DNA from: Streptomyces collinus Tu 365
GTDB taxonomy: Bacteria; Actinomycetota; Actinomycetes; Streptomycetales; Streptomycetaceae
DNA: 64,000 nucleotides
Assembly (NCBI RefSeq): GCF_000444875.1
Contig: NC_021985.1
Location: 7,336,170 to 7,400,169, forward strand
Reading direction: 5' to 3'
Positions 16,322 through 23,846 of the stretch are shown here, piece after piece. Under the pieces are notes generated by a model. That model saw nothing but the letters and a program-made list of their open reading frames with translations. It did not search any database and was not told the DNA's origin. A program made the translations under genes and the position numbers. Numbering within the stretch: the stretch's first letter is position 1; every line of letters begins with the position of its first letter.

Positions 16322-17824
16322 GTCCTGGCCGGACGGGGTCCCGACACCGGGTGCCCGGCCGGCCGGCGATCGGTGTCCCCGCCGCCCGATGCCCGGGGAC
16401 TCCCCGAGCTGCCCCGGCTAGGGCCGCCCGGACCCGGCATCGGAGTCCCGGGCGTGCCGCGCGGTGGGCTCCGGGCGCCGTCCTGTGCCAGGTGTCTCGG
16501 TTGTTCGCCCGCACCGTCTCGGTCCCCGGTCCGGTCCAGTCAGTACTGCCGCCGCGGCGCGGCTCGGGCCGCCCGGACCCGGCATCGGACTCCCGGGCGT
16601 GCCGGGCGGTGGGCTCCGGGCGCCGTCCGGTGCCGGGCGTCTCGGTTGTTCGCCCGCACCGTCGCGGTCCCCGGTCTGGTCCAGTCCGTACTGCCGCCGT
16701 GGCGCGGCTCGGGCCGCCCGGACCCGGCATCGGAGTCCCGGGCGTGCCGCGCGGTGGGCTCCGGGCGCCGTCCGGTGCCGGGTGTCTCGGTTGTTCGCCC
16801 GCACCGTCGCGGTCCCCGGTCTGGTCCAGTCCGTACTGCTGCCGCGGCGCGGCTCGGGCCGCCCGGACCCGGCATCGGAGTCCCGGGCGTGCCGCGCGGT
16901 GGGCTCCGGGCGCCGTCCGGTGCCGGGCGTCTCGGTTGTTCGCCCGCACCGTCGCGGTCCCCGGTCCGGTCCAGTCCGTACTGCCGCCGTGGCGCGGTCC
17001 GGCCTGTTCGGGCCCGGCGGTGTCGGACTCGTGCTCGCGCCGGCGCGGGGGCTCCGAGTGCCCGCCGCTGCCGGTGCCCCGGGGCGCTCGCCCGCATCGC
17101 TTGTCCGGGAGTCGAACCGCCACAGTGTGGCCCGGTCCGTCCGGACCAGGCAGCGGGCCGTCGCTCCGGCTGCGCGGTAGGCCCGACTGCCCGCCGGTAC
17201 CGCCTCGGTCGCTCGCCCGCGTCCTCGGGCCGGGCCGCCGGCCGGAGTTCCCCGGGCCCGGCCGCCGCCTCGCGGCCCGGGCAGGCGGCTAGCTGTCTGC
17301 GGACCCCAGGGTCTCGGTCCGGCTCCGAGCGGCCGCCCGCCGGTCGCGCCCACGCGCCTGCGTCCGGGCTGTCCCCGGTCGCCGGGGCGGGCGGTCCCGC
17401 GCGGCGTGGGTGACGTCGGCGTCGCGGTGGCCCGGCCGGGGTGGGCCCCGGGCGGCCGACCACGCCGTGCGGGCTGCCTCGACGACTGCGCCCGACCCTG
17501 CGGGGCAGTTCTCGGCTCCCGCCCGCGAGCCGGCCTTCCCCCCGGCCGACCGGAGGAAGCCCGACCGCTCCCGGTGACGGTGACCGTGTGCCCCCGGCCC
17601 GTGCCGCACAGGCAGCCACAGGCGCCCCCGGTGGCATGGCCGTGGGCCGGTATCCGCGTGGCGTCCGTCACCTCCGGGGCGAGGATCCCGTGGCCCGGGC
17701 GGGGGCGGGGATAGGGGCGGGGTTCGCGGGTTTGGCCCGGAGGGCTGCCGCTCCGTAAAATTCCCCGTTCGAAAGCGGGCGCGAGTCGGAGCGCCGCACG
17801 GGTGATCAGGAAAGCGGCAGCGCG
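16322..17824. other. 1.5-kb gene-free stretch with a repeat array
   Basis: Open frames in all phases arise only from high GC content; none has an initiation site, a normal third-position pattern or recognisable protein sequence. The first part (to about 17000) holds the 145-bp repeat array. The rest (17001–17760) is very G/C-rich, with loosely similar fragments that could be decayed repeat copies. The last ~60 bp is more AT-rich and probably carries the promoter of the SDR gene at 17825. Confidence 0.7.
16421..17000. repeat. four direct tandem copies of a 145-bp unit
   Basis: Units begin at 16421, 16566, 16711 and 16856, each opening with GGGCCGCCCGGACCCGGCAT and spaced exactly 145 bp. Copies differ at only a few positions; the fourth runs into a diverged fifth start near 17000. 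The period is not a multiple of three, so each copy lies in a different reading frame and the array cannot encode a repeated protein. Each copy contains an almost invariant tract, CTCGGTTGTTCGCCCGCACC, and short inverted repeats (for example GGCGCCG/CGGTGCC). Function unknown. Confidence 0.92.
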
Positions 17825-19357
17825 ATGACGGTGACAGAGGACGGCGCGGCGTCCGTGGGGTCCATGGACGCCACGGACATGGACCCCGCGGCCGTGGACG
17901 AGGTGGTCTACGGGCCCGGTATCGACCCGGAGCGCCTGGCCGTCTGCCTGAGCGTGCTGGAGGAGCTCGACCAGCTCGACGTCGACCACCCGGACGCGAT
18001 TCTGGTGCGCCGGGCCACCTCGCACGTCTACCGCACGGTCAAGCAGCGCCGCCGCCAGGAGCGCCGCGCCGCCAAGACCGCGCACGACCGCGCCGTCACC
18101 GAGGCCACCGCGACCGGCTCCGCCGAGCGCATCGACGACGAGACCGAGGGCATCCTGCCCTCCTCCAAGGTCGAGGCGGGCAGGATCGCGGGCATACTCC
18201 AGCGCCCGCGCTCCTGCTACACCTGCAAGGGCAGGTACGTGGAGGTCGACTACTTCTACCACCAGCTCTGTCCGGACTGCGCCGGCCTGAACCGCGAGAA
18301 GCGCGACGCCCGCGCCGACCTCACCGGCAAGCGCGCCCTGCTCACCGGCGGCCGCGCCAAGATCGGCATGTACATCGCGCTGCGGCTGCTGCGCGACGGC
18401 GCGCACACCACCGTCACCACCCGCTTCCCCAAGGACGCCATCCGCCGCTTCAAGGCGATGGAGGACTCCGCGGACTGGATGCACCGGCTGGAGGTCGTCG
18501 GCATCGACCTGCGCGACCCGGCCCAGGCCGTCGCGCTGGCCGACCAGGTCGCCGAGGCCGGCCCGCTGGACATCCTGATCAACAACGCCACCCAGACCGT
18601 CCGCCGCCTGCCCACCGCCTACGCCGCCCTGGTCGAGGGCGAGAGCGCCCCGCTGCCCGCGGGTGAACTGCCCGCCCACCACGTCATCGGCGCCTTCAAC
18701 TCCGGCGCGGTCGACGGCCTGGCCGCGCTGCCCCTCGGCACCAGCGGCCTGGACGCGCAGAAGGTCGCCGACCTCGCCCTGGTCGCGGGCAACGCCAGCG
18801 TCGCCCGTCACCTCGACGGCACCGCCATCGACGCCGGCGGTCTCGTTCCGGACGTCGTCGACACCAACACCTGGGTGCAGACGATCGAGCAGATCTCCCC
18901 GGTGGAGCTGCTCGAGACCCAGCTGTGCAACTACACGGCGCCGTTCATCCTGATCAGCAAGCTCCGCCCGGCGATGGCCGAGGCCGCCCGCAGGGCGACG
19001 AGCGGACGCGCCTACGTCGTGAACGTCTCCGCCATGGAAGGCGTCTTCAGCCGCGGCTACAAGGGCGCCGGCCACCCGAACACCAACGCGGCCAAGGCCG
19101 CGATGAACATGGTGACGCGGACCAGCGCCCAGGAGATGTTCGACGCCGACGGCATCCTGATGACCTCGGTCGACACCGGCTGGATCACCGACGAGCGCCC
19201 CCACTACGACAAGCTGCGCCTCGCCGAGGCCGGCTTCCACGCCCCGCTCGACCTGGTCGACGGAGCGGCCCGGGTGTACGACCCGGTCGTGCGCGGCGAG
19301 GCGGGCGAGGACCTGTACGGCGTCTTCATGAAGGACTACGCGCCCGGCAAGTGGTGA
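17825..19357 (+). CDS. SDR-family oxidoreductase with N-terminal zinc-ribbon-like region
   Basis: A 510-residue protein. Residues about 1–150 are not SDR-like: a helical, Arg/Glu-rich region with a paired-cysteine motif CYTCKGRYVEVDYFYHQLCPDC (about 135–156), which looks like a treble-clef or zinc ribbon. Residues about 165–500 are a short-chain dehydrogenase domain with cofactor loop LLTGGRAKIGM, LDILINNATQT and a catalytic-like block VVNVSAMEGVFSRGYKGAGHPNTNAAKAAMNM. In that block the usual YxxxK is replaced by HPNTNAAK, so the Tyr is not in its normal place. The C-terminus ends DLYGVFMKDYAPGKW. Substrate unknown. ATG 17825 has AGGAAAG upstream. Confidence 0.82.
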   Translation: MTVTEDGAASVGSMDATDMDPAAVDEVVYGPGIDPERLAVCLSVLEELDQLDVDHPDAILVRRATSHVYRTVKQRRRQERRAAKTAHDRAVTEATATGSAERIDDETEGILPSSKVEAGRIAGILQRPRSCYTCKGRYVEVDYFYHQLCPDCAGLNREKRDARADLTGKRALLTGGRAKIGMYIALRLLRDGAHTTVTTRFPKDAIRRFKAMEDSADWMHRLEVVGIDLRDPAQAVALADQVAEAGPLDILINNATQTVRRLPTAYAALVEGESAPLPAGELPAHHVIGAFNSGAVDGLAALPLGTSGLDAQKVADLALVAGNASVARHLDGTAIDAGGLVPDVVDTNTWVQTIEQISPVELLETQLCNYTAPFILISKLRPAMAEAARRATSGRAYVVNVSAMEGVFSRGYKGAGHPNTNAAKAAMNMVTRTSAQEMFDADGILMTSVDTGWITDERPHYDKLRLAEAGFHAPLDLVDGAARVYDPVVRGEAGEDLYGVFMKDYAPGKW

Positions 19358-19363
19358 GCCCGG

Positions 19364-19406
19364 CGGTGGGGAGCCGGTGCCCCGCCGGGCCACCGGCTCC
19401 CCACCG
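19364..19406. terminator. strong bidirectional terminator
   Basis: Perfect 16-bp arms (19364–19379 and 19391–19406) with an 11-nt loop between two convergent SDR genes. Confidence 0.85.
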
Positions 19407-19448
19407 TCCGGACGCCCCGCGAGGGTCGCCCGCGCCACCGGCCACCGG

Positions 19449-20249
19449 CTAGACCTCGGGGACACCACGCAGCCGCGCACGCAGGACGGTGCCGTCCGCC
19501 CCGGAGGCGGCCCGCACCCGCGTTCCGCCGTCGACCAGCAGATCGGCGCCCGTCACCCACTCGGCCGCATCCGAGGCCAGCCACAGCACGGCCCGCGCCA
19601 CGTCCTCCGGCTCGCCGATCCGCCCGAGCGGCAGCTCCGCTGCCGCCTCGGCCTCGCCGGGCTCCCACACGAACCGGGCCATCTCGGTGCGGACGAGCCC
19701 GGGGGAGACGGAGTTGACCCGCACCCGGGGCGCGAGCTCGCCCGCGAGCTGCCGGGTGAGGTGCAGCAGCGCCGCCTTCGTGGTGCCGTACGCGCCCACC
19801 CGCGGCCCCACGTGCTCGGCGCCCTCCGTGCAGACGTTGACGACGGCCCCGCCGTGCTCGCGCATCCAGCCGTGCCAGGCGCACTGCACCAGGCGCAGCG
19901 GGGCCTGGACGTTGACCGCGAACGCCTCCCTCCAGTCCGTGTCGGGTGCCTCCATCAGCGGACCGTACGGCCGGTTCGTCGCCGCGTTGTTGACGAGGAC
20001 GTCCAGCCGCCCGAACTCACGCAGCACCAGATCCGTCAGCTCCTCGGGATGCCCGGGGTCGGCCACACTGCCGGCCAGCCCGATCCCGCCCAGCTCGGCG
20101 GCGGCGCGCCGCACCGCGTCCGGGTCCCGCGCGGTCACGCACACGCGTGCCCCGGCGGCGGCGAGCGCCCCGGCCACGGCACGGCCGATGCCGCGCGTGC
20201 CGCCGGTGACGACCGCGGCCTTCCCCTGCAAGCCGTAGGAGGGCGTCAT
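19449..20249 (-). CDS. FabG-like SDR oxidoreductase
   Basis: A 266-residue classical short-chain dehydrogenase. The NAD(P) loop is TGGTRGIG (about 16–23), followed by LVNNAATN and the catalytic YGTTK motif. The residue 13 positions before the catalytic Tyr, normally Ser, is Thr (VNVCTEGAE), a conservative but uncommon change. SPGLVRTEM and the C-terminal VTGADLLVDGG are typical of glucose-dehydrogenase-like or 3-oxoacyl-ACP-reductase-like enzymes. It is a single-gene unit bounded by a terminator. Substrate cannot be assigned. Confidence 0.88.
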   Translation of the reverse strand: MTPSYGLQGKAAVVTGGTRGIGRAVAGALAAAGARVCVTARDPDAVRRAAAELGGIGLAGSVADPGHPEELTDLVLREFGRLDVLVNNAATNRPYGPLMEAPDTDWREAFAVNVQAPLRLVQCAWHGWMREHGGAVVNVCTEGAEHVGPRVGAYGTTKAALLHLTRQLAGELAPRVRVNSVSPGLVRTEMARFVWEPGEAEAAAELPLGRIGEPEDVARAVLWLASDAAEWVTGADLLVDGGTRVRAASGADGTVLRARLRGVPEV

Positions 20250-20735
20250 CGCCGCACCGTCTCATGACGGGCCGTCGGACGACAGAGGCACGGACGGCGG
20301 AGAGTCGGACGACAGAGGCACGGCCGACTCCGTACAGCACCAGCTCGATCGAGTCGAAGACATGTTCGTCTCGCTAGGCCGAGTGGGTGATTCACGCCGA
20401 CGGGCGGGTGATGCGGTTTGTGGCAATCAGCGGCATATTGAGGGGGATTGGGAGTCCGTAGGACTTCCGATAGTTACACCTTGTTTGCACTCCCTATCGA
20501 GCGGTCGTCCGCTCATTTGGTTAACCTTGGGGGGACGGACAGCAGTACGGGGTCCCACCCACACCCACCGTCCGTCCTGGGGTGAGCCGGTCGACAACGG
20601 CCTGCTCCGACACGAAGTACCGGCGCCACCGCGTCCGAACTGGCCTTTCATCCAGACCCGAGCGGGCGACGAGAGCCGGAGCGCAGATTGTCCGGTGAGC
20701 CCCCGAGGGTGAGCCCGACACATAAGGAGTGCGCG
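20250..20735. other. 486-bp intergenic promoter/leader region, AT-rich for this genome
   Basis: This divergent spacer lies between the minus-strand SDR gene and the plus-strand peptide gene. It has a clearly lower GC content than its surroundings around 20400–20530. It contains a candidate promoter (20448–20476), a short inverted repeat GGAGTCC/GGACTTCC around 20451–20468 and an 8-bp inverted repeat GGACGGAC/GTCCGTCC (20533–20540 and 20570–20577). The leader to the peptide gene would be about 250 nt, unusually long. I see no other gene. Confidence 0.55.
20448..20476 (+). promoter_or_regulatory. candidate promoter for the small peptide gene
   Basis: TTGGGA (20448–20453), 17-bp spacer, TAGTTA (20471–20476). 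A GTTAC-N5-GTTTG direct repeat (20473–20487) overlaps the −10 element and resembles the MtrA-type GTTAC repeat of actinobacteria. Inferred from sequence only. Confidence 0.35.
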
Positions 20736-20909
20736 GTGACACCGGAGAAGACGAATCGCGAACAGCGCCCCGAGGAACGCACGGAGCGCGGGGGCCGCCG
20801 GCCCGGAGAGCTCGGCAGCCTCGACGTGTGGGCACGGTCCGCCCCGATCCGCCTCGCGGGGTACGAGGACGACCTCGCCGAGCCGCACATCCTGCCCAGC
20901 GTCGACTGA
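20736..20909 (+). CDS. 57-residue hypothetical peptide, possible signalling or RiPP-like precursor
   Basis: A GTG start preceded at ideal distance by AAGGAG (20724–20729) opens a 57-residue reading frame. The N-terminal half is Glu/Arg/Pro-rich and hydrophilic; the C-terminal half, SLDVWARSAPIRLAGYEDD, ends LAEPHILPSVD and is compact and motif-like. There is no signal peptide, transmembrane segment or cysteine. A strong hairpin terminator follows 30 bp after the stop, so it is a monocistronic unit. I have the impression of having seen similar tails in other streptomycetes but cannot name the family. No radical-SAM, YcaO, lanthipeptide synthetase or peptidase gene is adjacent, so the precursor idea is speculative. 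Confidence 0.65.
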   Translation: MTPEKTNREQRPEERTERGGRRPGELGSLDVWARSAPIRLAGYEDDLAEPHILPSVD

Positions 20910-20938
20910 GCCGGGCCGGATCGTCGCGATCGCCGTAC

Positions 20939-20967
20939 GCATGGGCGTGACGGACTCACGCCCATGC
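20939..20967. terminator. terminator between the peptide gene and the amidase gene
   Basis: Perfect 12-bp arms (20939–20950 and 20956–20967) with a 5-nt loop, located between convergent genes. Confidence 0.8.
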
Positions 20968-21053
20968 CGATCCGGGAAGCCGCGGCCGGAGGAACGACAG
21001 GTCCCCCGACGGACGGGGGAGGCGGCCGGGCCGGGTCCGACGAGGCCGGCCGG

Positions 21054-22406
21054 CTACGCGGGGTCCGCCAGGGGCGCCGTCCGCCGCCACGGACGCCGGC
21101 TCTCCAACTCGTCGGCCAGGGCCAGCAGCGCGTCCTCCGTCCCGGGGCGGCCCGCCAGCTGCACCGCGCAGGGCGCGCCGGAGGGCAGGGTGCCGAACGG
21201 CACCGACATCGCCGGCCAGCCCGTCAGATTCCACGGCGGCGTCAACGGCGAATACGCCGTGTTCACCAGGATGTTGCGCAGCCAGCCCCGCTCGTGCCAG
21301 GCGACGGCCCGAGGCGAGCGGCGGGCGAGGGCCGGGGTGAGCAGCACGTCGTGCTCGGTGAAGAACGGCGTCAGCCGGGCCCGCAGCCGCTCGCGCCCGT
21401 CCCCGGTGCGGACCGAGGCCACGAAGCGGCGGCCCACCGCCGCGTGCACCCGGGTGCGCCGGGTCAGCCGCGCCGGGTCCAGGCCCTCCGCGTCGACGGC
21501 CGTACCGGCCGTCCAGTGCCGCAGCGAGGTGAGCCCCAGGTCGAGCGGATAGGGCGGCTCGGCCCGGCGGACCAGGTGCCCGGCGCCGGACAGCACCCCG
21601 GCCGCCTGCCGTACCGCCGTCGCGTACGGCGTACCGATCCGCACACCGGCCAGCGGACTGCGCAGCGCGACGGCGACGCGCAGCGACGGCCGTCGCTCGG
21701 GGCGTGCGAACGCGTGGTCCGCGAGGACCGACAGCATCAGCCGCAGATCCTCCACCGTGGTGGCCAGCGGCCCGTTCTCCGCCATGCCGAACCAGTCGCC
21801 CTCACCGATGCCCGCCGGCACCACCCCGTGCCCCGGTTTCAGCGTCACCAGACCGCAGTTGGCCGCCGGGATGCGCAGCGAGCCCATGCCGTCGTTGCCC
21901 AGCGCGAGCGGCACCAGACCCGCCGCGACGGCGGCCGCGCTGCCGCCGGACGAGCCGCCCGCCGTGCGGGAGGTGTCCCACGGGTTGCGGGCGGTGCCGT
22001 GCACGCCCTCCGTGGTGCCGAACACGCACAGCTCGGGCACGTTCGTCAGGCCCACGACCACCGCGCCCGCGGCCCGCAGCCGGGCCACCGTGACATGGTC
22101 CTCGGCGGCCGGGGTGTCCGCCGTGGCGGCCGAGCCGACCCGCATGGACTCGCCGCGCACCGCGAGGTTGTCCTTGACGGCCACCGGCACGCCCGCCAGA
22201 GGCAGTTCGGCCAGATCGGGCCGGCCCGCCACCTCGTCGGCCGCGGCGAGCGCCGAGGCGGCCGACACCGTGCGGAACGCGCCGATCCTGCCGTCCAGGC
22301 GCTCGATCCGCGCGAGGTGCTCCGCCACCACCTCACGGGGGGTGGCCCGCTTCTCGCGGACGGCGGCGGCGATCTCGGCGGCGGTACGGCCGGCCCAGTT
22401 GCTCAC
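21054..22406 (-). CDS. amidase-signature family hydrolase
   Basis: A 450-residue amidase. The Ser-cisSer-Lys triad is visible: Lys78 in VAVKDN, Ser152/153 in the AGGSSGGSAAAVAAG signature, and Ser176 in GNDGMGSLRIPA, where the usual GSDxGGS reads GNDGMGS with the nucleophile kept. Length and layout match AtzF/GatA-like amidases; GatA itself is unlikely because gatB and gatC are absent. It hydrolyses an amide of unknown identity. The GTG at 22406 has GAGGAG upstream; the longer reading frame lacks support. Confidence 0.85.
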   Translation of the reverse strand: MSNWAGRTAAEIAAAVREKRATPREVVAEHLARIERLDGRIGAFRTVSAASALAAADEVAGRPDLAELPLAGVPVAVKDNLAVRGESMRVGSAATADTPAAEDHVTVARLRAAGAVVVGLTNVPELCVFGTTEGVHGTARNPWDTSRTAGGSSGGSAAAVAAGLVPLALGNDGMGSLRIPAANCGLVTLKPGHGVVPAGIGEGDWFGMAENGPLATTVEDLRLMLSVLADHAFARPERRPSLRVAVALRSPLAGVRIGTPYATAVRQAAGVLSGAGHLVRRAEPPYPLDLGLTSLRHWTAGTAVDAEGLDPARLTRRTRVHAAVGRRFVASVRTGDGRERLRARLTPFFTEHDVLLTPALARRSPRAVAWHERGWLRNILVNTAYSPLTPPWNLTGWPAMSVPFGTLPSGAPCAVQLAGRPGTEDALLALADELESRRPWRRTAPLADPA

Positions 22407-22530
22407 AGGTGCTCCTCGAAGGCGACGGTGTTCTCCGCTGCGCGGGAGCGTACCCGTCGGTACGCAGGCAGAACTGTGCACGGTCCCGCGCGCCACGTCG
22501 AGAGGCCGCCGGTGCGGCGGGCCCCGGACC

Positions 22531-23592
22531 TCAGGCGGGCGGCTCCTCCCGGCGGGCGGCGGGCGCCGTGCTGCCCCGGCTCGTCAGGCGGGGGACCGGC
22601 ACACCGGCCGAGCGGGCCGGTTCGCCGTCCAGCAGGGCCAGGAGTTCGCGGGCCGCCGTGCGGCCGAACGCGGCGCTGTCGCGCGAGAGTGCCGACAGCC
22701 GCGGTGTGACCATGCGGCACAGGGCCGAGTCCTCCCAGGACACCACGGAGACGTCCCGGGGCACGGTGAAGCCGAGTTCGGCCGCGGCGGCGAGGCCGGC
22801 CACCGCCATCACGTCGTTGTCGTAGATCAGCGCCGTCGGGGGAGCGGACCCGCCGAGCACGCGGCGGGTCACGGCGGCACCCTCCGCGTCGGAGTAGTCG
22901 GTGGTCACCGAGCGCACCCCGGTCAGTCCCCGGCGCTCCGCCTCCGCGCGGAGCGTGGCGACCCGGCGCCGGGTGTGGGCGAGGCCCGCGAGACCCGCGA
23001 TGTGCACGATCCGGCGGTGGCCGAGCGCCGTCAGCTCGTCGACGACCGAGGCCATCGCGCCGGCGTCGTCCGCCCAGACCGTGGACAGACCGGGACGGCA
23101 CACGTCGGGGGCGCCGCCGATGACCACGGCGGGCAGGCCGAGTTCGTCCAGCAGGTCGGGGCGCGGGTCCTCGGCGCGCGGGTCGACCACCAGGACGCCG
23201 TCCACCCGGTGCTCCGCCCACCAGCGCCGGTAGACCGCGCACTCGTCGGCCACGTCCCGGGCCACCTGGAAGAGCAGGCCCAGATGACGCTCGGCGAGCA
23301 CCTCCTGGATGCCGGAGACCAGATGGAGGAAGAAGGAGTCGACGCCCAGCGTGTCCGCCGGGCGGGCCAGCACGAAGCCCACCGTGGCCACGCCCTCGCC
23401 GGAGAGCGCGCGGGCCGCCGTGCTGGGGCGCCAGCCGAGCTGCTCGGCGACCCGGTGGACCCGGGCGCGGGTGGTCTCCGAGACCCCCGGCCGGCCGTTG
23501 AGGGCGAAGGACACCGCGCTCTCGGAGACCCCGGCGCGGCGGGCGATGTCCTTCATCGTCGGCCGGCGCGCGGGCGATCGCTTCTCCGGCAC
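22531..23592 (-). CDS. LacI-family transcriptional regulator of the glycan locus
   Basis: A 353-residue repressor. The N-terminal helix-turn-helix and hinge are typical (TMKDIARRAGVSESAVSFALNGRPGVSETTRARVHRVAEQLGWRPS). A periplasmic-binding-protein-like effector domain follows (VDGVLVVDPRAEDPR, ALIYDNDVMAVAGLAAAAELG, DVSVVSWEDS). It is transcribed away from the ABC sugar importer genes, with three operator-like palindromes in the shared spacer, so it most likely represses the importer and glycosidases until a glycan breakdown product binds. GTG 23592 has GGGAGGG upstream; ATG 23556 is an alternative. Confidence 0.93.
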   Translation of the reverse strand: MPEKRSPARRPTMKDIARRAGVSESAVSFALNGRPGVSETTRARVHRVAEQLGWRPSTAARALSGEGVATVGFVLARPADTLGVDSFFLHLVSGIQEVLAERHLGLLFQVARDVADECAVYRRWWAEHRVDGVLVVDPRAEDPRPDLLDELGLPAVVIGGAPDVCRPGLSTVWADDAGAMASVVDELTALGHRRIVHIAGLAGLAHTRRRVATLRAEAERRGLTGVRSVTTDYSDAEGAAVTRRVLGGSAPPTALIYDNDVMAVAGLAAAAELGFTVPRDVSVVSWEDSALCRMVTPRLSALSRDSAAFGRTAARELLALLDGEPARSAGVPVPRLTSRGSTAPAARREEPPA

Positions 23593-23632
23593 GCCCGCCC
23601 TCCCTTCCGTACAGGCCGGAACCGGCCAACTG

Positions 23633-23735
23633 CTAATGCGCTTGAGTGCACTTACCCTAAAGCGCATTAGCGATCGACCGCAACAGGTCTCAAGCACCGC
23701 TGTGACCAGGGCATTTGAGTCACTAATGACTTTAG
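23633..23735. promoter_or_regulatory. LacI-type operator cluster in the divergent promoter
   Basis: Three imperfect palindromes share a CTAA…TTAG frame: CTAATGCGCTTGAG (23633–23646), CTAAAGCGCATTAG (23657–23670) and CTAATGACTTTAG (23723–23735). The first two also form an inverted pair (CTAATGCGCTT against AAGCGCATTAG). A weak −35 TTGACG lies at 23750–23755 ahead of the importer gene. The regulator encoded next door is the obvious candidate binder. Confidence 0.75.
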
Positions 23736-23846
23736 CTGGGTCGAATCCATTGACGCGTCCGCCATTCGGTCGGCACAGTCTGGCCCGGCACCTTCCGCCC
23801 GTCCCCCCACCACAACCCGCCCCCACCGCAAAGGAGCCCCGCCGTC

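Noticed and set aside
16421..17000. CRISPR array
   Set aside because: The repeated units are 145 bp and contiguous, with no short repeats separated by unique spacers and no cas genes.
17095..17175. Possible tRNA on the minus strand (GGTTCGACTCCCGG-like T-arm)
   Set aside because: The T-arm-like string is present, but no A-box, anticodon stem or pairing acceptor strand lies at the right distance upstream.
16418..19480. Long minus-strand open frame spanning the repeat array and antisense to the SDR gene
   Set aside because: It passes through all three phases of a non-coding repeat, is antisense to a well-supported gene, and has low-complexity Arg/Gly/Pro composition typical of GC-rich shadow frames.
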